DNA of 64,000 nt. It comes from Arthrobacter sulfonylureivorans. GTDB lineage: Bacteria; Actinomycetota; Actinomycetes; Actinomycetales; Micrococcaceae. The notes beneath the pieces were generated by a model. The model saw nothing but the letters and a program-made list of their open reading frames with translations, did no database searches and was not told where the DNA came from. The stretch covers positions 62,001 to 126,000 of the forward strand of contig RJAE01000005.1 of assembly GCA_004000035.1 (NCBI GenBank). The letters run 5' to 3'. The position numbers were made by a program, and so were the translations under genes. This document shows, one piece after another, positions 49,716 to 58,393 of the stretch. The first letter of the stretch is position 1; every line of letters begins with the position of its first letter.

Positions 49716-50597
49716 GTGGCTACAGCCGGGCAATGGCTCGAAGGGGCGCGGCCCCGCACGCTTCCGATGTCGATCGCGCCGGTGATCATCGGCAGCGCGG
49801 CCGCCTACGAACTGGGTTCCTTCCAGCCGCTGCTTGCCGTACTGGCCGCGCTGGTCGCGATCCTGTTCCAAGTGGGGGTGAACTACGCGAACGACTATTC
49901 GGACGGGGTCCGCGGCACTGACGACGTGCGCGTCGGCCCGCTGCGGCTGACCGGCTCCGGGCTGGCCACGCCGCAAGCTGTCAAGGCTGCCGCGTTCGGC
50001 AGCTTCGGGCTGGCCATGGTGGCCGGACTTGCGCTGATCATCCTGTCCCAGACCTGGCCGCTGCTGCTGGTGGGCGTGGGCTGCGTGATCGCGGCCTGGG
50101 GATATACCGGCGGCAACAACCCTTACGGCTACCGTGGGCTGGGCGAAGTCTACGTGTTCCTGTTCTTCGGCATCGTCGCCACCATGGGAACCACCTACAC
50201 CCAGGCCCTGCAGGTCAGCTGGCAGTCCTTCATCGGCGCGGTCGGTACCGGGTTGATTGCCACGGCCTTGCTGATGGCCAACAACGTCCGCGACATCCCC
50301 ACTGACCGCGAGGTGGGGAAAATGACGCTGGCGGTCCGCATGGGCGACGAGGCTGCGCGCATCAGCTACGTCATGATGCTGGCGGTAGCCATCCTGCTGC
50401 CGCTGCTTCTGGTCTACGACTACCCGTGGATCCTGCTGGTCCTGCTGCTGGTCCCGGCCTGCCTCACGCCGAGCTGGCTGATGCTCAAGGGCAAAAAGCG
50501 CGAGAGCCTGATTCCGGTGCTGAAGCAGACCGGGCTGATCAACCTGGGGTTCGCCGTGGCCTTCGGCCTGGGCCTGGTGCTCAGCGAGATCATGTAG
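49716..50597 (+). CDS. menA: 1,4-Dihydroxy-2-naphthoate polyprenyltransferase
   Basis: 293 residues, about eight to nine hydrophobic helices of the UbiA superfamily. The two Asp-rich sites are NYANDYSDGVRGTDD near residue 60 and NNVRDIPTDREVGKMTLAVR near 188. It joins the polyprenyl chain to dihydroxynaphthoate in the membrane. GTG start with AAGGA 9 nt upstream. It follows menE after about 120 nt, where no terminator stands out. Confidence 0.95.
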   Translation: MATAGQWLEGARPRTLPMSIAPVIIGSAAAYELGSFQPLLAVLAALVAILFQVGVNYANDYSDGVRGTDDVRVGPLRLTGSGLATPQAVKAAAFGSFGLAMVAGLALIILSQTWPLLLVGVGCVIAAWGYTGGNNPYGYRGLGEVYVFLFFGIVATMGTTYTQALQVSWQSFIGAVGTGLIATALLMANNVRDIPTDREVGKMTLAVRMGDEAARISYVMMLAVAILLPLLLVYDYPWILLVLLLVPACLTPSWLMLKGKKRESLIPVLKQTGLINLGFAVAFGLGLVLSEIM

Positions 50598-50665
50598 GCA
50601 GCTGCCGCGGGCGCACGCCCGCGGTCAACGCCGCGAGCCGGAACCGGACCGGTTGCCGGTACGGG

Positions 50666-51031
50666 TCAGCGCGGCTGGTCCTCGGGCCGGGGTTCGTTCG
50701 GCTGATGTTGTGCCGGTTGCTGCGGTGCCGGCTTGGGCTTGCGGTCGGAATCCACCCGCAACTCGCCGTGCTGTTCGACCGCGGAGTCCTCGGCCAAGGC
50801 ATCGGAGATCTCCGTGGAGGTCCGCGGTGCCGTCACGCCCTTATTGAAACGGCTGGCGAGTGCCCTCCCGGCTTCGTCCCTCATCTTGCGGAAGAACAGG
50901 TAGGTAATGCACCAGCCCATGACCGCGGCCGCTAAGGCGGAGTAGACGATGCCCAGCCTCAGGAACAGGCAAATAACAAAGATGACGGCCATGATGCCGA
51001 GCCGCAGGGCGCTGAATTTCCAAAAAGCCAC
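50666..51031 (-). CDS. DUF4229 small membrane protein
   Basis: 121 residues. The first 45 form two membrane segments (LRLGIMAVIFVICLFLRLGI, VYSALAAAVMGWCITYLFF); the rest is a charged cytoplasmic tail ending in a Pro/Gln-rich stretch. Actinobacterial genomes often keep a DUF4229 gene directly after menA, as here. Function unknown. TAAACT lies exactly 6 nt before the GTG start. Confidence 0.85.
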   Translation of the reverse strand: MAFWKFSALRLGIMAVIFVICLFLRLGIVYSALAAAVMGWCITYLFFRKMRDEAGRALASRFNKGVTAPRTSTEISDALAEDSAVEQHGELRVDSDRKPKPAPQQPAQHQPNEPRPEDQPR

Positions 51032-51037
51032 GCCTCA

Positions 51038-51043
51038 AGTTTA
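51038..51043 (-). promoter_or_regulatory. -10 box TAAACT, leaderless start of the DUF4229 gene
   Basis: TAAACT, 6 nt (TGAGGC), then GTG 51031. Same hexamer as at menB. Confidence 0.5.
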
Positions 51044-51105
51044 CGCTGCCCGCGAGATCACCCGGACAGTCCAAGGTTTCCGCAGTCCGCAGCGCAGCGC
51101 TCACC

Positions 51106-51111
51106 TACAAT
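51106..51111 (+). promoter_or_regulatory. -10 box TACAAT, leaderless start of the PLDc_N gene
   Basis: TACAAT, 6 nt (TAAGTC), then ATG 51118. It diverges from the DUF4229 promoter only 62 bp away. Confidence 0.55.
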
Positions 51112-51117
51112 TAAGTC

Positions 51118-51534
51118 ATGGTCCGTCTCTATGTCCTGCTCGCGGTACTGGCTCTATCGGTGGTGATCTATGCCCTGATCGAGTGCATCCGGTCCAGGCC
51201 CCATGAGGTGCGCAGTATCTCCAAACCGGGATGGATCCTCACCATCATCTTGGTCCCGCTGATCGGGGCCCTGATGTGGTTCATGTGGGGCCGCCCGCGC
51301 GCGGCGGGCCGGCAAACCCAGCAAGCGCCCCGCCCGGCGGCTCCGGACGATGACATTGCCTTCCTGCGCACGCTCGATGCCAAGCGCCGCGCCAAACAGC
51401 GCGAAGAGGAATTGCACCGGCGTGAGCAGGAGCTGAAGAAAACCGAGGACCCGCAGCACGGGAACAAGGACAAGCCAGCCACCCATGACGGCCGGCACTT
51501 GAGCGAAGACGACCCGGACAACGGTCCGCACTAA
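51118..51534 (+). CDS. PLD nuclease N-terminal (PLDc_N) domain membrane protein
   Basis: 138 residues. Two membrane segments (VLLAVLALSVVIYALIECI and WILTIILVPLIGALMWFMWG) are joined by SRPHEVRSISKPG, the pattern of the PLDc_N domain. The C-terminal half is a charged, probably coiled, stretch (RRAKQREEELHRREQELKK). There is no phospholipase catalytic motif. It may be a small membrane adaptor near the cytochrome maturation genes; function unknown. Confidence 0.82.
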   Translation: MVRLYVLLAVLALSVVIYALIECIRSRPHEVRSISKPGWILTIILVPLIGALMWFMWGRPRAAGRQTQQAPRPAAPDDDIAFLRTLDAKRRAKQREEELHRREQELKKTEDPQHGNKDKPATHDGRHLSEDDPDNGPH

Positions 51535-51628
51535 TCAGGCTCTTCGCGGTTCGTGCTGAATTGACCTGCTGAAAGGTGTTCACGCTGCGACTCTCGCGGC
51601 GCAGGTGGGCAGCGCTCAGTTCGGTCGG

Positions 51629-52210
51629 TCAACGGCGCACCCGATAGCGCAGGTGAAGCACCCGGTTGCCCTGAATCACCACGTCAGGATCCTCCAACAG
51701 GTGCTGCGCCTGGACCGAACCGAAGTAGCGCTTGCCGGACCCGAACACAACGGGTACGACGTCCATGCGCACCTCGTCGATCAGCCCCGCGGCAAGCAGC
51801 TGGCTACCGACGTCGCCAGCAGCGACCTCGACCAGGCGGTCACCCGCAAGCTCCTGCGCCTTGGCCACGGCTGCCTCGACGCCGTCGACGAAGTGAAACG
51901 GCGCCTCGGGGTCCCAGCCCTCAGGCTCCGGCCGGTGCGTCACGACGACCACGTGGTCGACCCCGCCCGGAGGCTTCCCGTCCCAACCATCCGTCATGTC
52001 GAAGACGTGGCGGCCCACGACGGTCGCCCCGATCTGGTCCCAGTACGGCCGGGTGTAATCGTAGGACGTCTGCGACACCTTCAACTCACCGCTCTCGTCC
52101 AACGGCACGTCGCCGCTGGTCAACCAGTCGAACAGGGGTCCGGGTTGGTCGTTCTCGTCCGCGATGAAGCCGTCCACCGACACCGAGCTATACATGACCA
52201 CCTGGCCCAT
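51629..52210 (-). CDS. Dihydrofolate reductase family protein (RibD C-terminal fold) 2
   Basis: 193 residues from ATG 52210, with AAAGGAGAG upstream; the open frame further up is not coding. MYSSVSVDGFIADENDQPGP opens the RibD_C fold, followed by VVGRHVFDMTDGWDG, VVVVTHRPEPEGW, and VVPVVFGSGKRYF. Probably an NADPH-dependent reductase of unknown substrate. A paralogue is at 21639-22274. It lies between the PLDc_N gene and the terminator of the cytochrome operon. Confidence 0.87.
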   Translation of the reverse strand: MGQVVMYSSVSVDGFIADENDQPGPLFDWLTSGDVPLDESGELKVSQTSYDYTRPYWDQIGATVVGRHVFDMTDGWDGKPPGGVDHVVVVTHRPEPEGWDPEAPFHFVDGVEAAVAKAQELAGDRLVEVAAGDVGSQLLAAGLIDEVRMDVVPVVFGSGKRYFGSVQAQHLLEDPDVVIQGNRVLHLRYRVRR

Positions 52211-52289
52211 GGGACTCTCCTTTGCTTTGGGGTGTCCCCAGATTAGCGTCGAAGAGCGGCTCATCGCCGCTGATGCCCCCCGGTTTTCG

Positions 52290-52335
52290 AAGAAGGCCCG
52301 CAGCTCTGAGTAAATCCAGAGCTGCGGGCCTTCTT
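52290..52335. terminator. Strong 17-18-bp terminator after ccsB
   Basis: AGAAGGCCCGCAGCTCT (52291-52307) is the exact reverse complement of 52318-52334, with a 10-nt loop and T residues next to it on both sides. It ends the tlpA-ccdA-resB-ccsB operon, 55 nt past the ccsB stop. Confidence 0.9.
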
Positions 52336-52389
52336 TCGATACGGAGACTGAGACGGATGTCCTTCCACGAGGCCCGCCCGCCTGTGCCC

Positions 52390-53442
52390 TTAGACTCCGG
52401 CGTAGCTGTGCAGGCCGGCGAAGAAGACGTTGACAATCGTGAAGTTGAAGACCACGCAGAGGTAGCCCACGATTGACAGCCAGGCCGCGCGGGTTCCGGT
52501 CCAGCCACGGGTGGCGCGGGCGTGCAGGTAGCCGGCGTAGACCACCCAGATCACGAACGTCCAGACTTCCTTGGTATCCCAGCCCCAGTAACGGCCCCAG
52601 GCCTCTTCGGCCCAGATGGCGCCGAGCACCAAGGTGAAGGTCCACAAAACAAACGAGACCGCGTTGATCCGGTAGGCGGCGTTCTCCAGCGTCAGTGCGG
52701 AGGGGACCAGTCGCATGAAGCCCAGCTTGTCCGCCTTGCCGGCGCGGCCGCGGGCCTCGCGGTTACCCTGGATCAGCTGCAGCACGGACATCGCGAAGGT
52801 CAGCGTGAACAGCGCGGACGCCAGCACCGCCACCGAGACGTGGATGATGATCCAGTAGCTCTGCAGAGCGGGAATCAGGTGGGCCACCGGCGTCGGGAAT
52901 CCAATGGTGGCAGCGATCAGCATGATCACCACAAGGCCGATAACGAACGAGCCGAGGAACCGCAAATCCTTCCGGGTCAGGGCAATCAGGTAGACCACCG
53001 CCACCATCAGCGCGCCCGTGGTGCAAAATTCGTACATGTTGCCCCACGGCACCCGGTGCGCGGCCATCCCCCGGGTCACCACGCCAGCGGCCAGGATGAC
53101 GGTTGCCAGCACGGTGAGGGCCACACCGATTCGCGCGGCGGCGCGGCGTTCCTTGCCGTAGTTCATCGAGTCCGGGGCCATTTCCACCGCATGCGCCTGA
53201 TTGCCGGAACCGCCACCGCTGCCGCCTGCGGCGGACCCGGACGTGGCTCCGGCCGCGCCGACCAGCACTGCCGAGTCCGCTGTGGCGTGCTCGGCGGCCA
53301 GGCGGTCTTCGACCGCCTGGATGGTCTTGCTGGATTTCGCCAAATCCCAGCAGAAGGCAATGAAGGCGACGGTGAACGCCATCGCACCGAGCAAGATAAA
53401 CAGCTCGCTGTACTGGGCCAATGTTTGGTCAATCGTGCGCAT
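52390..53442 (-). CDS. ccsB: Cytochrome c synthase subunit CcsB (CcsA/CcsB-type haem handling protein)
   Basis: 350 residues, about eight hydrophobic helices. The haem-binding WWD motif is EAWGRYWGWDTKEVWTF near residue 275, with conserved His residues in IIHVSVAVLA and YLHARATRGW. Together with ResB it moves haem across the membrane and attaches it to apocytochrome c (system II). The start (AAGGAC site) is 14 nt after the resB stop. A Gly/Ser-rich loop occupies residues 55-85. Confidence 0.93.
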   Translation of the reverse strand: MRTIDQTLAQYSELFILLGAMAFTVAFIAFCWDLAKSSKTIQAVEDRLAAEHATADSAVLVGAAGATSGSAAGGSGGGSGNQAHAVEMAPDSMNYGKERRAAARIGVALTVLATVILAAGVVTRGMAAHRVPWGNMYEFCTTGALMVAVVYLIALTRKDLRFLGSFVIGLVVIMLIAATIGFPTPVAHLIPALQSYWIIIHVSVAVLASALFTLTFAMSVLQLIQGNREARGRAGKADKLGFMRLVPSALTLENAAYRINAVSFVLWTFTLVLGAIWAEEAWGRYWGWDTKEVWTFVIWVVYAGYLHARATRGWTGTRAAWLSIVGYLCVVFNFTIVNVFFAGLHSYAGV

Positions 53443-53456
53443 GGAAAGAGGTGTCC

Positions 53457-55199
53457 TTAGGAGTTGTCAACGCCGGCGGCGCTCTTGCTATTGTGCGCCT
53501 GTGGGCCGGGATCCGTCAGCCATTGGTCGCGGAGAAGTTTACTGATGGTCGCAGCTTCGGGGGCCAGCCGGTGGTCTTCGCCGCGGGCCAGCAAGCCCCA
53601 CTCCACCATCGTGCGTCCATCTTCGTGGGTGCCGGCGCGCACCCAGACGCGGCGTCGCCCGATGAACAACGACGCGCCCAAGCCGGCCATCGCCAGCGAG
53701 GAGAAGACGAGTGCCCCAAGCTTGCCCGGGTCGTGGTGGATGTCCAGCGCGGCGTAGCGCACCAATCCGTCAAAGGTGACGCTGCCCATTCCGTTGGGCA
53801 GTTCCTTCGTCTCGTACGCGGCGAGCTCGATGCCGCCGCTGTCCTGGTTGCGGTCGTTGAGCACCGTGAGGCTGCTGGTGTCCAGGACAAAGACGTTCTT
53901 CGGATCACCGTTGTCCAGGCCCAGATCGCCGTAGTAGGAGTTCAAGTACAGCCGCGGGTTCATCGGGTCCGGGTCGCTGCCGTAGGCCACGCCGTCGTCG
54001 CCTTCCATCGCAGTCGGCAGGAAGAAGCCCACGAAGCCGAGCTGCTCCGGCTTGGCGTCCGGCACCTTGATCACCATCGTGGAGGTGTAGGCGCCGTCGT
54101 TGGGAATGGCGACGACGGGGCCCTGGTGGGCGATGTTGCCGTCGCCGTCCCGGATGGTGACAACGGGCGCGTATCCGTTGCCCATCAGGTAGACGTTGCT
54201 GCCGCCGATGGTCAGCGGGTGGTTGACCTTCAGGACCTTCTGCTCGGCGGGTGCCCCCGGCTCATCGCGCACGGACATGGTGGCGGTGAAGTCCAGTGGC
54301 TGCCCGTAGTGGGTGGTCGATTCGCGGTCGAACACCACCTCGAACTTATCCAGGGTCAGGGAAAACGGGTCCAGCCGGTCCTCGGTGAAGCCGGTTCCCG
54401 GGTTGAAACTGTCGTAGCCGATCAGCGAATTCACGAACGTTTCGCCCTCGACCAGGACCCGCTGGCCGGTGTAACCGAACTGGCCGCCGACCGCCACGGA
54501 GACCAGCACGCCGATCAGCGAGGTGTGGAAGATCAGGTTCCCGATTTCCTTGGCGAAGCCGCGTTCGGCGCCGACGGAGGGCCGGTCGGTGTCCGCGTCG
54601 CGCACGTTCACCCGGTAGCCGCGGCGCTTCAGCAGCCGGGCGGCCTCTTCGACCGCCGAGCGTGCGGAGACGCCGGCTTCGGCCGGAACAGCCATGGAAC
54701 CATACTCGGGCAGCCGGGACAGCCGGCGCGGCGTCCGGGGCGGCTGCGACCGCATGGCCTTGTAGTGCTGGATGGCGCGCGGGATGACGCAGCCAATCAG
54801 CGACAGGAACAGCAGCAGGTAAATCGCGGAGAACCACACCGAGGAGTACACATCGAAGAGCTGGAAGCGGTCCAGCCACGGTCCGACCTCCGGATTGTCC
54901 GTGAGGTACTGGGTCACCACGGCGGGGTTGGCCGGGCGCTGCGGGAACAGCGAGCCCGGGACCGCGGCAACCGCCAACAGCAGCAGCAGGAACAGCGCGG
55001 TCCGCATGCTGGTCAGCTGGGTCCACGCCCAGCGCAGCATGCCCAGAAAGCCCAGTGCGGGAACGGCGACGTCGTCCCGCTTGCGGCTGGGCTTGCGGTC
55101 GGTGCCGGCACGGCCCTTGCCGCCGCCGGTGCCCGGTCCGCCCGGTGCGGGTGCACCGGCGTCGTCATGGCGCTGAGCGCCGTCGGGGGTCTGACTCAT
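53457..55199 (-). CDS. resB: Cytochrome c biogenesis protein ResB
   Basis: 580 residues. A charged, Gly/Pro-rich cytoplasmic start (residues 1-45) leads to helices near 58-82, 115-140, 213-240 and 520-540, with a large external domain between. MRTALFLLLLLAVAAVPGSLFPQ and NLIFHTSLIGVLVSVAVGG match ResB/Ccs1. It forms the system II cytochrome c synthase with CcsB. Its ATG shares one base with the ccdA stop (TGATG), so it is translationally coupled. Confidence 0.93.
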   Translation of the reverse strand: MSQTPDGAQRHDDAGAPAPGGPGTGGGKGRAGTDRKPSRKRDDVAVPALGFLGMLRWAWTQLTSMRTALFLLLLLAVAAVPGSLFPQRPANPAVVTQYLTDNPEVGPWLDRFQLFDVYSSVWFSAIYLLLFLSLIGCVIPRAIQHYKAMRSQPPRTPRRLSRLPEYGSMAVPAEAGVSARSAVEEAARLLKRRGYRVNVRDADTDRPSVGAERGFAKEIGNLIFHTSLIGVLVSVAVGGQFGYTGQRVLVEGETFVNSLIGYDSFNPGTGFTEDRLDPFSLTLDKFEVVFDRESTTHYGQPLDFTATMSVRDEPGAPAEQKVLKVNHPLTIGGSNVYLMGNGYAPVVTIRDGDGNIAHQGPVVAIPNDGAYTSTMVIKVPDAKPEQLGFVGFFLPTAMEGDDGVAYGSDPDPMNPRLYLNSYYGDLGLDNGDPKNVFVLDTSSLTVLNDRNQDSGGIELAAYETKELPNGMGSVTFDGLVRYAALDIHHDPGKLGALVFSSLAMAGLGASLFIGRRRVWVRAGTHEDGRTMVEWGLLARGEDHRLAPEAATISKLLRDQWLTDPGPQAHNSKSAAGVDNS

Positions 55200-55987
55200 C
55201 AGATCGGGAGCCTCACTTCATTTGCAAACCAATCCTGCAATTGCGTCACCCAGTCCCCCCAGAGCCCGGTGGCCATCAGCAGGCCCAAAACTACCAACAT
55301 GGCTCCGCCCGCCCGCTGCAGGAACAGCCGGTGCTTGCGGAAGAACGCCATGGCGCCCATCCCCCGGCGCACACCGAGCGCGATCAGCAGGAACGGGATG
55401 CCCAGGCCCAGGCAGTACACGAAGGCCAGGAAGGCGCCCTTGGCCGCGTCCGCGCCGCCGGAGTACGCCAGCGCCTGGACCGCGGAGAAGGTGGGGCCGA
55501 TGCACGGCGCCCAGCCCAGCCCGAACGTCATGCCGAGCACCGGGGCACCCCACAGCCCCGCGGGCGGGCGGGAGTGGATTTTGCGGTCCCGCTGGAAGAA
55601 GGACAGGCCGCCCATGAAGATGATGCCCATGACCACGACGACGACGCCGAGCAGCTGGGTGATCCAGTCGGCGTCGCTGCCCTTAAGCCAGGCGCCCAAC
55701 TGGCCGAAGACCGCCCCGATGAACACGAAGACGATGGAAAAGCCGAGCACGAACAGGCCAATGCCGGCGAACATCCGTCCGCGTTGCTGGCGTTCCAGGT
55801 CCACACCGGTCAGGCCGGTGACATAGCCCATGTAGCCGGGCACCAGCGGCAGTACACACGGGGACAGGAAGGAGACCAGCCCGGCCAGCATGGCCACGGG
55901 GATGGCCAGCAGCACGGAGCCGTTCAGCACCGTGTCGCCGAAGGCGCCCCCCAAGGTCATCGGCAGCGAGGCCGTCGCCCACCCCAC
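55199..55987 (-). CDS. ccdA: CcdA-type thiol-disulfide transporter
   Basis: 262 residues, six predicted helices. The two redox Cys are in FLSPCVLPLVPGYMGYVTG near residue 45 and GLGWAPCIGPTFSAVQALA near 155, the standard positions. It carries reducing power from cytoplasmic thioredoxin to the exported thioredoxin-like lipoprotein encoded 2 nt upstream, keeping apocytochrome Cys reduced. Confidence 0.93.
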   Translation of the reverse strand: MGWATASLPMTLGGAFGDTVLNGSVLLAIPVAMLAGLVSFLSPCVLPLVPGYMGYVTGLTGVDLERQQRGRMFAGIGLFVLGFSIVFVFIGAVFGQLGAWLKGSDADWITQLLGVVVVVMGIIFMGGLSFFQRDRKIHSRPPAGLWGAPVLGMTFGLGWAPCIGPTFSAVQALAYSGGADAAKGAFLAFVYCLGLGIPFLLIALGVRRGMGAMAFFRKHRLFLQRAGGAMLVVLGLLMATGLWGDWVTQLQDWFANEVRLPI

Positions 55988-55989
55988 GG

Positions 55990-56604
55990 CTACGCGGCCA
56001 CTGCGTCTTTGATCAGGGCCTTGAGCGTGCCCTTGTCCGCCACGCCAAGGATCCGGGCGGCGACTCGGCCGTCCTTGTCCAGCACCAGCGTGGTGGGGAC
56101 AGCCTGCGGCGGCACGTAGGACGTCATGGCCAGCAGGATGCCGCCGTCCTTGTCCATGAAACTGGGATAAGTGATGCCGAAGTTGCGCTCGAAGGCCTCG
56201 GCGGTGGGCCGCTCGTCCCGAATGTTGACGCCGTAGAACTGAGCGCCGTCGGCGAACTCCTCGCTGAGGGCCTGCAGGTCCGGGGCTTCCAGCCTGCAGG
56301 GCGCACAGGAGGCGTACCAGAAGTTCAGCACCGTGACCTGGCCGGCCCAGTCGGCGGCATCGACGGGCGTGCCGTCGAAGAGCTTGGCGGTCAGCTGCAC
56401 CGGTTCGCCGCGGGATCCGGGCGCGTACTCAGTCACCGACCCGTCGCCGGCGATGTAGTTCTTGTTGTCTCCGGCGTTGGCCTGCTGGGCCAGCGGGTCC
56501 TCGACGGAACAGGCAGCCAGCGACAGGGCACCAAACAGCCCCGCACCGACTTTGAACACGGTACGGCGGTTGAACGAACGGGGATTATCGGCAGTCACAG
56601 TCAC
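55990..56604 (-). CDS. TlpA/ResA-type thioredoxin-like lipoprotein
   Basis: 204 residues from GTG 56604. A twin-arginine-like start (NRRTVFKVGAGLFGALSLAA) runs into a lipobox with Cys33 (LAAC). The thioredoxin active site is WYASCAPCRLEAP near residue 93, followed by YGVNIRDERPTAEAFERNFG and VVPPQAVPTTLVLDKDGRV (cis-Pro). It reduces haem-binding Cys pairs of apocytochrome c. First gene of the cytochrome maturation operon. Confidence 0.9.
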   Translation of the reverse strand: MTVTADNPRSFNRRTVFKVGAGLFGALSLAACSVEDPLAQQANAGDNKNYIAGDGSVTEYAPGSRGEPVQLTAKLFDGTPVDAADWAGQVTVLNFWYASCAPCRLEAPDLQALSEEFADGAQFYGVNIRDERPTAEAFERNFGITYPSFMDKDGGILLAMTSYVPPQAVPTTLVLDKDGRVAARILGVADKGTLKALIKDAVAA

Positions 56605-56658
56605 ACTCTTCTTCGTGGGGTTGAGGGCATCCCACTTCTACAACGCGTAGTAATTCTA

Positions 56659-57321
56659 TTATGCTCCCGGCAAGTTCGCCGCACCGGGCAGCAAGTCGGC
56701 GCAGGGCTCGGCATAACGGACCGCGCTCAGGCGCCCGTCGTCGAACTCAAGGGAGGTCACCGACGCCAGCGTGCACTGCCGGCGGCGGGGATCATGCCAG
56801 AGCGGTTTGCCCTCGCTGGCCAACCTGGTGACCCAGATGGGCAGCTGGTGGCTGACCAGGACCGCTTCGGCCCCCGGGCCGCCGCGGTCGACTGCGTGGC
56901 GCCGGGCGTCAATGATGGCATCACGCATCCGGGCGACCTGCGCTGCATACGGCTCCCCCCAGGACGGCCGGAACGGATTGTAGAGGCGCCGCCAGTACCG
57001 CGGCTCGCGCAGGTGGGAGCGGATGTCGCTGAGGCCCTCGAAGTGGTTTTCGGCTTCGATGATCCGCTCGTCGGTGACAATCTCGAGGCCGAGCGCCTCC
57101 GCGGTCGGTCCGGCGGTCTCCTGCGCCCGGGTCAACGGCGAGGCGACCAGATAACTGATCGTGGCGCCGTCTTTCCCGCGCTCGGAAAAGTAGTCTGCAG
57201 CACGCCGGGCCATTTCCTGCCCCAGCTCAGACAGTCGGAAGCTCGGCAGCCTGCCATAAAGCACACGGTCGGGGTTGTGGACCTCGCCGTGGCGGAGCAG
57301 ATGGACAATGGCTTCGGGCAT
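56659..57321 (-). CDS. Histidine phosphatase superfamily protein
   Basis: 220 residues from ATG 57321. The catalytic motif LLRHGEV (His10 region) is at the start, with YLVASPLTRAQETA near residue 57 (second Arg) and VLVSHQLPIWV (second His) near 158. It resembles cofactor-independent phosphoglycerate mutase-like phosphatases; the substrate is not known. There is no ribosome binding site; GACACT lies 7 nt before the ATG. It precedes tlpA on the same strand. Confidence 0.88.
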   Translation of the reverse strand: MPEAIVHLLRHGEVHNPDRVLYGRLPSFRLSELGQEMARRAADYFSERGKDGATISYLVASPLTRAQETAGPTAEALGLEIVTDERIIEAENHFEGLSDIRSHLREPRYWRRLYNPFRPSWGEPYAAQVARMRDAIIDARRHAVDRGGPGAEAVLVSHQLPIWVTRLASEGKPLWHDPRRRQCTLASVTSLEFDDGRLSAVRYAEPCADLLPGAANLPGA

Positions 57322-57531
57322 GGGTACAAGTGTCTCAAACTGGGCGTGTTTGCCCAAAAGCCCCCCCTCGCCCGCCGGTCCGGGTGGTTCCGTGGCCGGA
57401 GGGCCACAAAATCATCCTTCCGGGCGACCGACACGGCGCTGACCTGCATTGTAGTGTGGCAGTAACAGCTGCCAAGAGCCTCCGCGGCCGGCAGACCCGG
57501 CCCGAGTGGATGAGATGAAAAGGATCCGGCC

Positions 57532-58362
57532 ATGAGCACCCCCCAGAACGAACCGAACACACCCGGTGACGGGGAAGGCCGGCCCAGCGGCCAGCAACAG
57601 CCTCAATACGGACAGAATTTGCCGCAGTACGGGCAGAATGCCCCGCAGTATGGCCAAAACGCACCGCAGCCCGACTCCGCCCAGCCGCAGTACGGGCAGA
57701 ACGCCCCGCAGTACGGCCAAGGCCAGCCGCAGTACGGGCAGAACGCCCCTCAGTACGGCCAGCAGACCTATGGACAGGGCCAGCAGGGCCAGTCTCCGTA
57801 CGGCCAGCAATACGGGCAGCAGCCGTACGGCTACCAGAACGCTGTGCCCGGTCAGTACGGTTACCCGAGCGGCCAGCCGCAGACTGGTGCCAAGCCGACC
57901 CGACCGCGTGAAGTGGTCATTGCTTTTTGGCTGATCATCGCGGCGGCGGCGATGACCGCCATCGAGATGCTGACAGAGCTCTCGAACCTCGATGGCACCA
58001 TGGCAGCGGTGCTTCAGGATCCGTCGGTCCGTGAGGCGCTCGGTGAGCAGGGCGGTCAATTCTCCGACGCAGAGCTCTCGCAAATGATGAGCGGCACGGC
58101 GGGAGTGATCATCGTCATCACCGCGGTGATCGCCGTCGGGCTGTACCTGCTGGTGGCCTTCGGCGTGAAGGCAGGCAAGAACTGGGCCCGGATCACCGGC
58201 ACCGTGTTTGCCGCGCTGTCGCTGTTTGGCCTGTTCAACATCTGGTTCGGCACCTTGTCCGTGCTGCTGGGCATCGCGGCAATCGTGCTGCTGTTCCTGC
58301 CGGCGTCGAACCAGTTCTTCCAGGCCACCAAGGCCCACAAGTTCGGCATCTACGGCCGCTAA
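57532..58362 (+). CDS. Membrane protein with Q/Y/G-rich tandem-repeat N-terminus
   Basis: 276 residues, AAAGGATCC before the ATG. Residues 20-120 are low-complexity with many QYGQNAPQYGQ-type units. Four hydrophobic segments follow at about 128-145, 190-215, 225-245 and 245-265. The membrane part resembles DUF4064-like or Tic20-like small actinobacterial proteins, but I cannot name the family with certainty. The tail is cytoplasmic or external; its composition is prion-like and may drive self-association. Confidence 0.8.
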   Translation: MSTPQNEPNTPGDGEGRPSGQQQPQYGQNLPQYGQNAPQYGQNAPQPDSAQPQYGQNAPQYGQGQPQYGQNAPQYGQQTYGQGQQGQSPYGQQYGQQPYGYQNAVPGQYGYPSGQPQTGAKPTRPREVVIAFWLIIAAAAMTAIEMLTELSNLDGTMAAVLQDPSVREALGEQGGQFSDAELSQMMSGTAGVIIVITAVIAVGLYLLVAFGVKAGKNWARITGTVFAALSLFGLFNIWFGTLSVLLGIAAIVLLFLPASNQFFQATKAHKFGIYGR

Positions 58363-58393
58363 AACAGTACGCAGCCGGCTGCACCACGTAAGG

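Noticed and set aside
53421-55826. An 801-codon plus-strand frame
   Set aside because: It is antisense to resB and ccdA, has no recognisable domain and shows the composition of a shadow frame in high-GC DNA.
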